Assembly: GCA_028583405.1 (NCBI GenBank)
Contig: CM053248.1
Location: 21,941,139 to 22,005,138 of the forward strand
Direction of reading: 5' to 3'
DNA length: 64,000 bases
DNA from: Pogonophryne albipinna
Lineage: Eukaryota > Chordata > Actinopteri > Perciformes > Artedidraconidae
Shown here one piece after another: positions 1 to 11,238 of the stretch (positions within the stretch are counted from its first letter, which is position 1; every line of letters begins with the position of its first letter). The notes under the pieces were generated by a model. It was not told the origin of the DNA and did not search any database. It saw only the letters and a program-made list of their open reading frames with translations. The position numbers were made by a program, and so were the translations under genes.

Positions 1-581
1 AAGATTTATATGTTCCTGCATGTGTCTTTCTTTAAGGGGATTTCACTGTGTCACTTCTCTAAATTCTATGAGAATGAGTTTCGCCTTTTCGAGCCAAACT
101 CATTGTACCATTATAGCTACTAGTATAAAATCCATGCCTTAGGTAGAGATTTGTCTAACTGCGGTGTCCAAGACAAAAATGAACATGGTTTAAAGTATTT
201 AAGGGTAATGTTTCAATGTTGATTTATCCCTGTATACTTTTCTTGATTAATTGACTTGTCTATAAAATGTCAGAAAATAGCAAAAAGAAATGTCCCATCA
301 CCAGTTCCCAGACCTTGCCTGTTTGGTTTGAGCCCAAAATTCCTGAGTATTCATTAAAATATAAAGCAAAATAAAGCAGAAAAACCTCACATTAAGAAAC
401 TGGAATCTGCAAATGTTTTTCTCCCTTTATAATATGAGAATATTTATTTTCTTTAGTGCGAAAGTGTAATCTGATCTGACAAAAATATATTAATCACCAC
501 TATTTAACACATGTCTGGTCATTGGAAATATAAAAAAACAATCATTAATTGTACATCTGTAAACATCTGGTCATTCAATTC

Positions 582-902
582 CAGTGGCGAACCGTCAGGG
601 CCTTCAAGGTATTCAGAGAATACCCTGGAACACTCAGATAAAACAAACAAAAAAATCTATTTAATTATATAAATAAAATGTATATAAAATGAATAAATGA
701 GAATGGTATCTGTGTTGTTGATCTGTAATATTACAGTGTTACGTTGATGTGTTTGTCCTTCTCGGACCATGCACTACGCATTTCAGTGGTTTTTTGTTAG
801 AAAATAAAGCAACCAATCAGATCTTGTTCTGGGTCTCTGGGTAGAATATCCTTCAACCAAGGTATTCTCCATCCTTGATCGAATGCCCTGGCCGTTGCAC
901 TG
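582..902. mobile_element. hAT-like MITE remnant
   Basis: Left end begins CAGTGGCGAACC and right end finishes GCCGTTGCACTG. The outer ~46 bases of the two ends are imperfect inverted repeats, both carrying a CAGGGC motif and a GAGAATACC motif. I see no convincing 8-bp target duplication, so age or misplacement of the boundary is likely. Confidence 0.5.
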
Positions 903-1011
903 AATGAGAGCGTACGTTTGGACTGACAGTTTGATCAACCAAACATATATTGATTTGTAGCCAATGGGCGTATTCTTTCAGAGTTTCCCTCGGTTCCAGG
1001 GTATTCTAGAA

Positions 1012-1350
1012 CAGGGGTTCTCAAACTTTTTGTTTATGCGGACCACTATTTATTATCAAGGGTTTTCGCGGACCACCTCATATGCAAACCATACAAATAA
1101 GTACATATATAAACGTAGTGTTAAAACGCCAATATTTTTTTTAAGTTAATCATAGACAATCAAAAGTAAATTGAAGCCTATCTGATACTTTTGTGACCGG
1201 TGTCTGTCAGCGTTGTGTATGTTTCTCAAAGAGGACGGCGGACGGTACGCACGCACGTGCACAAAACGGGCAGACAGGTCTACAAAAAAAACTACCGGTA
1301 TGCTTTAGTTACTGTGCTGCAAAAAGCAGACGGTGCTGCGCTCAACACAC
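1012..1350 (+). mobile_element. hAT terminus (fragment)
   Basis: Starts with CAGGGGTTCTCAAACTTTTT followed by GCGGACCAC repeats, the classic end of Charlie-type hAT elements. The matching right end is not visible. The sequence runs into the truncated TTAA MITE starting near 1354, which may have replaced or removed the other end. No transposase is present. Confidence 0.5.
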
Positions 1351-1353
1351 ACA

Positions 1354-2120
1354 GACTCACATTGGTTTCTCATACAGCATCTCTGTAAACTATGTGTATT
1401 CACTGAATTTCACTCTCTGCCTTTAACGGCTCATTGTAGCTCCAATAGCTCCAGCCCCCGCCCTCCCTGTGAGCACAGTGTGCTCTGATTGGTCGGGACG
1501 TTGTGAATCGCGCTGAGCTCCGTGGAGGTGTGGTTTCCTTGTTTAGCGATACACAGCGAAACACAGCCAAACTCATCCTGAGCACACACAAAGTCACAGC
1601 CGAAGTAAAAACAATAGGTGTGGCTTGATATTGAGTAAGAAAAAGGTTGATAAACACTGTGAGAATGGGTCTGCAGAGAGAATTTCGCCGCGATCCCAAC
1701 TGTCTGTTATCAGCCTGCAGCCAGGGAGGAGAAATCAGCAGAGCTGCCGGCACTGAGTGTGTGTGAGGAAGTCCGTGGATTGGTCAATTTGGACCAATCA
1801 GCTGGGGCTTAACGGCTCCGCGGACGTAACGTAACGGCTCCAGGGATTGGTCCATTTGGTTCCGGGTAACGCATGACCTTATCGCGTCATAGCTCTGGGC
1901 GCGGCTACTGGCCATTCCTACGTCACGATACCCAGGAAGTAAACAATGGACAATGACGTATCTTCAACGAGGCGTTTTGGGGAGGTATTTTCTGTGTTAG
2001 AGTTTTACTCGCTACAGGATGTACTTTGAGGGTTTTGACTCTGCACACCGTTTACATGCATAAAAACCTTCATAACATACAAGGGGACGGTAATAACCGG
2101 AAAAGCATGACATGGGACCT
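1354..2120 (+). mobile_element. TTAA MITE family C, 5'-truncated
   Basis: Matches the complete copy at 48998-49837 from the shared CTCACATTGGTTTCTCATAC to the right end GACATGGGACCT, which is followed by TTAA (2121-2124). The left terminal repeat and about 90 bases are missing. The insertion motif is that of the piggyBac superfamily. Non-coding; the minus-strand open frame at 1400-1753 lies inside it and is not a gene. Confidence 0.75.
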
Positions 2121-4846
2121 TTAAATTGTTGAAGATTAAATTATTTGTCAGTGGATTGATCATATTATTGACTTATGGTTTCAGTTACTGTCTCCTTAAA
2201 TGTGTTAAAGCAAAGTGAGAACAGGCCCTTTTTTCCTCCCCTCCCACCCAAGTATATGAGCTCCTCCTGCACGAGACGGTAGGTTACCCATTTTCCTCCC
2301 AGAATGCAGTCATGTAAAGAGAATAGCGACTTTATCTGGACCTTTGCAGGGGTCGAGTGCATGTTCATCACATAAATGTGTGACACCCCGACATGCAGCG
2401 AACGCCTGCTTTGTCATCGACCATGCATCTGGAATGAGCCTTGGCACTAAAAAAACAAAAACAACACAGAGCCAGCATTCGATGCCATGGAGAGTATATA
2501 TAGAGTCTCCAGTCCCGGGGATGTGACATGTCTAGATTGAAGATAAATTGTGTATCGGATTAGATGGAGGAGGATGTGGGGGGAGGAGGAGGGAGGGAAA
2601 CTCCAGCCGCTCCAGGAAAAAGGGATTAGAAAGACTGTTTTACACAAGCCCAGGTGGCCTCTTAGAAAATCCTCATCAATACCAAAACAAATTCCACTAC
2701 AGCATCCATGACAGGTCGATTAAAATGTACTGTATCTCTGCGCCTGAATGCTAGTCCCACACAGGTGCGTATAGTTTAGGTACAGACTGTCCTACACTGA
2801 GCACACTAATAGGTCCAATCCTTACCACAACACACGGTTTGCCATGGTCTCCGTGTTGTCAGACTTGACACTTCCCGAGATGGCACTCTCAGGGGAGGTC
2901 ACTGTCACCTTGGATTAAAGCATCTTCTGAATAATGCCTCTTTGCATGTCACTGGGTCTAAAGAAAGCTTTAGCGCAGTGTGCATAAAGCATTTTGCGTA
3001 CTCAAAGCATCAGTGGTATGGATATTAGACGCCAGCCATCAGTCATCCAGCAGAATATCACGTCTGATAATATGATGTAAAATGTAAATTTAGGGAGGAA
3101 ATAACGAAGAATGGGAATACCGTGGCGATGGAAGTCCCCTGATGCTACTAATCGCAACTAGGATGGCAATACACAAGAGACCAAGGAGACGTCTTCAAAC
3201 TCGTTTTAACCAGTTGAGCCCCAAGCCTGTTTTTTAGGCCTCAGGCTCGAAAATGACAGGCCCTCCCATTTGACATTCCTGCCCTCCCCCAATAAACACG
3301 TTTTTTTGTTTTTTATAAACATTTTTAAAAAAACTTAATTTTTTTTAATTATAAACTGTGAACTTTAATGCTGCAATGTATGTGATGTCAGAGAGTAATA
3401 TATATAAGTGTAATACATGAAAAACAGGTATGAAATACTATGTGACAGTAAAACAAGAATGCAGTTTAAAAGGGGAGTGATTTGTAAAATATCCATAAAG
3501 AAATAGTAAATCTGTTAACAGTTCTGTTTTCATATGGGTGTTGAGAGATGTATCCATAGATTTCTTCATTCTGCTCTCAAAGTGCACCAGAAAGATGCGT
3601 TTAACTTCAATATTTAAAAAAACATCTTCCCGGGGGAGCATGCCCCCGGACCCCACTAGAGGAGGAGAGGACCCCCCTAGAGGATGTTAGGTCCACCCCC
3701 AACTTATAAAAAATAGCACTTTACCCCTGCTTACACCTATATGCCGTGAGCTGATTATCGAGCCTTCATTGTAACAGTCACGGGTGTGCTCTGTATGTGC
3801 GTGTGGGGAGTGTTGCAGTAGAAAATTCAACTGTAGCGCCCGGTACATTAATGGGAAACCCTACATGTTTGAGCACCCTCTATGAAACGTCACGCTACCC
3901 CACAGCACCCCCAAAAGAAAATCTCGGGCCACGGCACATGACGGTTTTGTGTGCCCTCCCATGAAAATCATATGCCCTCTCTGTAGATTTGTTCTGGCGC
4001 CGGGTCTGGATGAACTGTTCAAAATGTAAAGATATTCACAGTCAAAGATGCCAAATCTGGAAAAATATGAATACGAGAATATTAGCATTTCACCCGGTAC
4101 GTGATTTATAATTTGTTTCCCAACCTTTATGGTTAAAATGAAACTTGAAATGAGTGGGCATGAAAATGACAAAAACATATTTGTAGAGCCTTGTGTTTCT
4201 TTAAATCAGATCAATAGATCAAAGTCCAACAAGAAAGGTCTTGGTCCTAATGATTAACCATAACTTAAATATGTAGTTCCTCTCAGCTCTATTAGGCTCT
4301 TTGCTGTCTTTCAACAAATGTACTGTTTCTATTTATTCTTATAGCTCTCGTTATGTAGTTATCACAGATACGCTTTCGAATCAGTCAGCATAGAGTGAAG
4401 GAAGGGCCGAATGGTAAATGGTCAATTAAATGGCTATCATTGGTTGTAAAAAAGTTAACGTTGACTTTTGTAATTTAAAAAAACAATAGAAATATGTACT
4501 TTTTTTAAAGCTAAACCATGAACTTTTTGTCTAAACCTAACAGTTTTTCTTGCATTATGTTGTTTTGGTTTCTTGTAATTTACAACGTTATACTCTCAAT
4601 TTGAAATCTGTAAACGTAATTAAGAACACATTTAATCGGAATGTTGTTTTGTTGGAGATAGGGTTGATAAGACGTAATATCAGAGAAAAAGCTCAGATAA
4701 ACCCTAATAAAATACTGTGACACTAAACAGCTGACAGACATAGATAGAGATAGAGTATCCTGTTGCTCAGTATCAGCTTAATGTATAAAAAAAGAATTGT
4801 TTGATCAAAGTTCATCACATCAATTTAAGAAGGGATGATATATTAA

Positions 4847-5511
4847 AGTGCACCTATCATGCTATTTTAAGGCATATATTATGGATCTCAGATATATACA
4901 AATATATAAAAACATGTCTATGATGTGTTTTGCTCAAAAATACAAACAGATCATGCATTTTAGACATCCCTCATATCCCTCTATTCCAGCCCTGTTTAGA
5001 GAAACGCGGATTTTGGGTCCTTAGCTTAAAAAAAAAGAAAAAAGAGGAGGCGTAAAGTTACATTCTGCTGTGATAAAACGCCATCCTGTTCTAAACCACA
5101 TCAAGGATTATTTCTGAAACAGTATGGAGCTCAAATGCTTTTTCTCTTGCGGGTTTATCACAAGGTGAGTTCCTTTTTTTATTTCCTGCTTTTTAAACAC
5201 ATGTGCTCTCCACTACAGGTTAGCTCTGAGTGTTAGCGAGGCTTGCTAATATAAACAAAGACGAGATTACGTCCAAAACACGTCAGGCATTGTTTCTGAT
5301 AGCAACTTTCTGTGGGGCCGCCACCGATTTGACGTCATATCGGCAGCAAATCTGTATCCGCTCGTTGTACCCCCGTTTTTTAAAGATTTGGGTGCGGAGG
5401 AAAAGAGAAAGGGTTTTATTTTCTGACGCTGCTTGAGTTCCCCGACACACCGGGGACACATATTTATGTATAAAAGACATCAAAAAGTGCATTTTGCATG
5501 ATAGGTCCCCT
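4847..5511 (-). mobile_element. TTAA MITE family B, 665 bp
   Basis: Flanked by TTAA at 4843-4846 and TTAA at 5512-5515. Termini are inverted: AGTGCACCTATCATGC on the left, GCATGATAGGTCCCCT on the right. The right 250 bases match, inverted, the left part of the 1.29-kb copy at 17600-18893. No transposase. The TTAA duplication points to piggyBac-type mobilisation; this class assignment is inference. Confidence 0.8.
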
Positions 5512-6149
5512 TTAATGTTATGCTTACAGGTTTTTTTTGCTGCCCCCTAGTGGCCAAACAAATCTAAATGTATTTCTCTTTAAAGAGTCCAAAATGTGAA
5601 CATTTCTTTCTCATGCCTTTAATGAGTTTATAAACCAGCAGGTCTAAAGTGGGACCACACAGAGCTTCCTAACTGTCTTTAACTAAGTGATTGACTGACT
5701 GATTGATTTATTAATCGATTGATTCAGCACTAATCTGAAAGCATTTCATTTCGAAGTCTATTTTTAACAAGCATGTTTGTTGAAATATATATATATAAAT
5801 ATATATATGCATTCGATTTTTTATTTAAAATTGCCTCCTCTGGGGAGACATTCTGAACTGTGTTGACACAGTGTGACCATCTGTCCATCTTGCTCACGGC
5901 CAAATCAGTCAACTCTGATCTTGGCACTAATTCAGCTGGAGAACAGGGGTCCCTTTCCTGTGTAAGCCTCTCTTATTTTTCTGTAATGCGCGCGGATCCT
6001 TTCCTCTTTCCAAAAATCAATTTACTCCCGTCGTCTAACTTTCACAGCAGTGACGTCTAGATCACAAAGGGATTATGGATTAGGATGTGTAACTGCGTAG
6101 AGACGTTGCATAATTAACTCCGGGATGAGGAATGTAGTTATTTCTCAGT

Positions 6150-6684
6150 CGCGTAGCACACCCCGGTTTAAATGGCACAACGTGGGCGGTGCGTCGACGA
6201 CATGATCTGGAGCACGGAGCGCAGCCGGCACTCACACACCGGATAGGAAGCGGTGGGACACGATGGCTGTGTAGCCGGCGGAACAGAAAAACGCATGCAA
6301 AGGGAGTTTTTGGTCCGGGGCCAGCTGTGAAGGGCACCGTGGTTTCTGTGTGATGGTGCGCTTCTCTCTCCAAAGGTGGATTCGGTGACTTAATTTCAAG
6401 AGAAACCAAAGGTAAAGAGAGGGAAGCTGCTCACCTGAAGAAGAATCGTCTTAATGGATCATCTGTGCTGCTCATTTGGAGACCTGATAGGTTTCTTTCT
6501 CACCACGAGTCTCTCTCTGTTGACAGAAGTGACATTTCCCACAGCAGCAGCATCACATTCTCTGCACACATCGTGCTACTTTCACAAGTGACTCAGGGGA
6601 TAGTGAAGAAACATTGTTTTTTAAAGTGACACGAAGACATTTAACGTCCCACATGAACATTATGTGAAAAATACAGGATTGGAA
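6150..6684 (+). promoter_or_regulatory. crhr1: candidate promoter and 5' UTR of the CRH receptor
   Basis: Sequence upstream of the proposed start codon changes from AT-rich to more GC-rich, with a TTTAAAT box near 6169 and a GGGCGG motif near 6184. The transcription start cannot be fixed from sequence. If transcription begins near 6200, the leader would contain short upstream frames, for example ATG-Gly-less 4-codon frame 6263-6274 (ATG GCT GTG TAG) and 6653-6667 (ATG ... TGA), the latter ending 17 bases before the main ATG. Such frames often dampen translation; that is inference here. Confidence 0.4.
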
Positions 6685-6714
6685 ATGCGTCGCAAATGCT
6701 TCGGTCTGCTTGAG
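6685..6714 (+). CDS. crhr1: CRH receptor, coding exon 1 (start of signal peptide)
   Basis: Ten codons, MRRKCFGLLE, ending in a strong splice donor GAG|GTAAGT at 6715. The exon ends in phase 0 and joins in frame to the exon at 16489, giving ...GLLE-VCAIMSLLPSGS. The joined product has a basic start (MRRK), a mostly hydrophobic core (residues 5-19) and small residues before LENLTC, as expected of a signal peptide for a secretin-family receptor. One glutamate interrupts the hydrophobic run. The assignment rests on frame, donor quality and position. An alternative is that translation starts at the ATG at 16501 in the next exon, which would leave no obvious signal peptide. Confidence 0.6.
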
Positions 6715-9058
6715 GTAAGTTATTTTTGGCTTTATATCCTAAAACCCTAGCCTGTGGTTTAATTAAAATAGCTTAATAAAAACAATTGGATCTTTATTCT
6801 TCGCAGGATTTCAGCAGAGTGTAATCTTGATGCGAAGGGATTTATCAGCATCACATCCAGATGTTAGTTTTTGGATATTTTCTCCATCTCGGAGCTATTT
6901 AAAAATAATAATACCCATTACATGTGCTGAACTAAAAGCTTTTGGAGCAGGAAGGCTGAGTTTCAGCGTAAACACACAGACATGGAGCTGTATGGGTTTT
7001 ACAGTGCAGGAGAAAAACATCCCAAGTGACACGATGCCTCCTCTTCATGGGACGCGGGGCTCAAATGCTGATGCTAAAAAACCCGGATTTGGGACACTGG
7101 AGATTAGAAGTGTTAGTGCAGTCAGTGCATTGCTCCACTTCCTGTTCTCATGTTTGACCCCTCAAAGCAAAGTCTAATTAACATTGTTAAGTTGTTGAGA
7201 AAGGCTTCCCTGACAGTCATTATAGTGTTCTGGACTGTGGTGCAGATGCTGATGTTGCTATGAATGGCAGCCTGAGGTGAATCACTTAATTCCTCCTACC
7301 TCTTGTGTGTGAGGAGCTGCACTAAGAATAGTCAAGAATCCTCTGAAGACTTCTCTCAGATCCCTCCTGCATTCTATTCGTGTGTGTCCCACCCCCCATT
7401 GTTTGTTTATCACCTGTCTGCTGGGATGCTGTCAAAAGGTAAATGATGATGTGACTGAGGTTCATTGTTTAAGGGCTCTTGTCCCTCAGTATTTCTTAAA
7501 TACTCAGATGTGTGTGATTTTAAAGATAACAAAAATGCTATTGCCATGCATTTTTTCCATGTAGCAAACACAATGTGAAAAGACACAGAATCAGAAAGCA
7601 CAATCCTCCCTTTTTGTAAAAAATATAAACAATTCTTATGATGATAATGAATAAAATAATTTAAATATTGCTTATCTATTACTCTGTAGCCCCAGCGTAG
7701 ACATGTACTCTGCGCAATTAAATATGTTCTCGAGTGCAAGAGTAATAAATACTTAGACAAAAAGTACTTGTTATTGATCCCGGGGATGAATAAAGTCTTA
7801 TCTTAACCTCATAGATCAGCAGAAGAACTGTCACATGTGTGCTACAGTAGTCAGTAGAGTAAAATAAAATGTAGTGAAGTGGGAGTTTTAGGTAGCATGA
7901 CATAGAAATTCTCATACCTCAAAACAGTGCAGAAGTACTCCTACTTTATGGAAATATTGTACCTTTTATTCCACTATAAGTCAGATGTATTTAGATTTGG
8001 AATGATTTCTTTCTTTATTTTCGTGTCGTGCCCAACGCTTTACATGACACCAAAAAAGTGATCAACATTTATTTTCATTACAAAATGACAAGCTGTTTTA
8101 CTACCCCATCTTGAATTTGATTAAATTAGATATACTTTGCGTATCCTAATTTGGGAAATCGTTTTTTCTCAGCAGCAATTAAAATAAATAAGATAAAAAA
8201 CGATTGATTCCTCTACTGGTTATTTGTCATTTGTTTTGGTCTATGAAATGTCAGAAGATAGTGAAATATGTACACCTTGATTTTTCAAAGTCCAAGGTGG
8301 CGTCTTTTAATGTCAGAGAAAAGACAGAAATCTAAATGTTCTGCCATTTTGTATTAAAGTCAACTAATCGATTTAAAGACTTATGGTTGCAGCTCTAGTT
8401 CACTACATTTATTAAAAGTGTCTAAGAAAGAATACACAATGTTGAAAATACAGAATAAATTACAATAGTAATAGACCAATCTACAAAAATAAAGACATAG
8501 GATACTACTTGTAAATATTCTACCTTCTACCCCAAGATTTGCAGATAAATTCTGCTACAAAAACAATGTAGAAGAAGTTTATCATCTGTCCTCCACTCTC
8601 AGAAAACAAACATAAATGGAGGTCATTTCACTTACATATAATTCATCCTCACAGACAGGACAGTACATCAGAAATGTAACTATATTCTCTATTTGTCCTA
8701 TAGCTCATCTTCATATTCAGATTATTGTCCCAGAGAGATATTTCTTTTCACAGCCAGTGCACAGAAACACATATGGATGTACACATAGGAGTACAAGGCC
8801 AGCATACCAATATATTACAGTGCATAACATCTTCATGTATGCATTCATTAAATGATGCCGGCTGTGTCAGCGAGGCAGATTGTTAAAGGCCGCCCATGCA
8901 GGAGAAAATAACTCCTTCTGGAGCGCCTCTCCATTTAGAAGTCCTGTATCCCCCACGGATGGGAGTGATGCGAGGTGTTGGGCTTTTTCATTATTGATTC
9001 AACTGTCTGTTATTTTCTAGTTTGATAGGGTCTATAAAATGTCAGAAAACAGTGAAAC

Positions 9059-9425
9059 TGTCAGGGTGAGTGAAGCAGGCAGGACCCAAATGCAGATTTC
9101 ACAGATAATACCTTCATTTCAAGGCTAAACTAGAACAAACAGAACACTACCCCGTGAGCACAGTCATAGACAAACAATGAACCAACAATGACAGACAGAA
9201 AAACCAGAACTTAAATACACACAAGATTAATCACACAAACAAGACACAGGTGAGGAGGAAGGAGAAAACACAGGGGCACCAGGTGAACACAATCGGGTAA
9301 TTAGGTAGGAGGGAAAACAGACAGAAAGCGACAGGCAAGACAGGGGGTGAAGACTTTTCAAAATAAAACATGAAACCAAAGACAGAAAAAGACAAGACAA
9401 AATACAACACAGAAAGATCGTGACA
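9059..9425. mobile_element. TG...CA element with 5-bp target duplication (solo LTR or MITE)
   Basis: Starts TGTCAGGGTG and ends GATCGTGACA, flanked on both sides by GAAAC (9054-9058 and 9426-9430). A TG...CA outline with a 5-bp duplication fits a solitary retrotransposon LTR. The inverted TGTCA/TGACA ends would also fit a MITE. The interior is A-rich on the + strand with many GACA and ACAAG words and has no coding potential. It sits inside an older repeat whose halves flank it. Confidence 0.6.
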
Positions 9426-9834
9426 GAAACATGTCGACTCTGGTTTCTCAAAGTCCAAGGTTTATGTCAGGGTAAAGCCAGAAATGTATCAAATCAGATG
9501 TAGTTAGATTTCAATTAGTGATTTCTTCATTTTCTTGTCATGCACACCAACGCCCTAAGCTTTACAAGACACCAAAAAAGTGATCAAATATTTAATTCAA
9601 TTATAATATGACTAATTATTCCCCGTCTGAGATAAGTTTAGATATACTTTACTCATCCCAGTTTGGGAAGTGACTGTGTCACAGCTGCAAAAAGTTAACG
9701 GGTGCTAATACATGGAATAAAAATAAAGAAATATTGATACATCTGCTGGTTATATTCATTTAATATGGTATCGATTAGTTGTCTTGTCTTTGTTACGGAT
9801 GTGATGAGAATCATTTGATATTGCGCATGAGATA

Positions 9835-11238
9835 CAGTGGGGCAAAAAAGTATTTAGTCAGCCACCAATTGTGTAAGTTCTCCCACTTAAAAAGATGAGA
9901 GAGGCCTGTAATTTTCATCCTAGGTATACCTCAACTATGAGAGACTAAATGAGAAAAAAAAAAATCCAGAAAATCACTCCTCTAGAGCAGTGATGTTTTG
10001 GGGGCTGTCGCTGGGCAACACGGACTTTCAACTCCCTCCAAAGATTTTCTATGGGGTTGAGATCTGGAGACTGGCTAGGCCACTCCAGGACCTTGAAATG
10101 CTTCTTACGAAGCCACTCCTTCGTTGCCCGGGCGGTGTGTTTGGGATCATTGTCATGCTGAAAGACCCAGCCACCTTTAATCTTCAATGCCCTTGCTGAT
10201 GGAAGGAGGTTGTCACTCAAAATCTCACGATACATGGCCCCATTCATTCTTTCCTTTACACGGATCAGTCGTCCTGGTCCCTTTGCCGAAAAACAGCCCT
10301 AAAGCAGGATGTTTCCACCCCCATGTTTCACAGTAGGTATGGTGTTCTTTGGATTCAACTCAACATTCTTTCTCCTCCAAACACGTCTAGTTGAGTTTTT
10401 ACCAAAAAATTCTATTTTGGTTTCATCTGACCATATGACATTCTCCCAATCCTCTTCTGGATCATCTAAATGCCCTCTAGCAAACTTCAGACGGGCCTGG
10501 ACATGTACTGGCTTAAGCAGGGGGACACGTCTGGCACTGCAGGATTTGAGTCCCTGGCGGCGTAGTGTGTTACTGATGGTAGCCTTTGTTACTTTGGTCC
10601 CAGCTCTCTGCAGGTCATTGACTAGGTCCCCCCGTGTGGTTCTGGGATTTTTGCTCACCGTTCTTGTGATCATTTTGACCCCACGGGGTGAGATCTTGCG
10701 TGGAGCCCCAGATCGAGGGAGATTATCAGTGGTCTTCCATTTTCTAATAATTGCTCCCATAGTTGATTTCTTCACACCAAGCTGCTTACCTATTGCAGAT
10801 TCAGTCTTCCCAGCCTGGTGCAGGTCTACAATTTTGTTTCTGGTGTCCTTTGACAGCTCTTTGGTCTTGGCCATAGTGGAGTTTGGAGTGTGACTGTTTG
10901 AGGTTGTGGACAGGTGTCTTTTATACTGATAACGAGTTCAAACAGGTGCCATTAATACAGTTAACAAGTGGAGGACAGAGGAGACTCTTAAAGAAGAAGT
11001 TACTGGTCTGTGAGAGCCAGAAATCTTGTTTGTTTGTAGGTGACCAAATACTTATTTTACCGAGGAATTTACCAATGAATTCATTAAAAATCCTACAATG
11101 TGATTTCCTGGATTCTTTCCCCCCATTCTGTCTCTCATAGTTGAAGTGTACCTAGGATGAAAATTAAAGGCCTCTCATCTTTTTAAGTGGGAGAACTTGC
11201 ACAATTGGTGGCTGACTAAATACTTTTTTGCCCCACTG
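9835..11238 (-). mobile_element. Tc1-like transposon (Tc1/mariner), internally deleted
   Basis: Both ends are inverted repeats opening CAGTGGGGCAAAAAAGTATT and the element is flanked by TA on each side (9833-9834, 11239-11240), the signature target of Tc1/mariner. The repeats run on through a CTCCCACTTAAAAAGATGAG block and a GTATACCTCAACTATGAGAG block. The transposase is read on the minus strand and is broken (see pseudogene). At 1.4 kb it is somewhat shorter than intact fish Tc1 elements because the 3' end of the transposase is missing. Confidence 0.95.
9945..10874 (-). pseudogene. Tc1-like transposase pseudogene
   Basis: Reads from 10874 downwards. The first 191 residues hold the paired-type helix-turn-helix DNA-binding domain (about residues 5-110), an AT-hook-like GAPRK linker (56-60) and the first catalytic aspartate in IWSDETK (D150). 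A TAG at 10299 stops the frame where the family normally has a tryptophan. Reading continues in the same frame and includes the second aspartate in QHDNDPKHT and the glutamate in [11 protein letters not shown], with 34 residues between them as in DD34E enzymes. Near the end an extra C in a CCCCC run shifts the frame at RQPP. The last part of the domain is then deleted straight into the terminal repeat. Not functional, but recently active by the look of it. The opposite-strand frame at 10309-10893 is a shadow. Confidence 0.93.

Larger units (their letters stand above)
1..6150. other. upstream intergenic region
   Basis: No host coding exon could be supported upstream of the receptor gene. The stretch holds a small hAT-like remnant near 582-902, a lone hAT terminus near 1012, a truncated TTAA-flanked MITE (1354-2120) and a full 665-bp TTAA MITE (4847-5511). 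Bases 3220-4190 include C- and G-rich runs with the look of an old repeat, but I cannot assign it. The remaining stretches (1-580, 2125-3220, 4190-4840, 5515-6150) are AT-rich and show nothing I recognise. Confidence 0.6.

Noticed and set aside
6827..7177. 116-codon open frame just after the first receptor exon
   Set aside because: It starts inside intron 1, lacks recognisable domains, and the exon 1 donor at 6715 already joins properly to 16489.
10309..10893. 194-codon plus-strand open frame
   Set aside because: It is the exact antisense of the Tc1 transposase N-terminal region and has no domain of its own.
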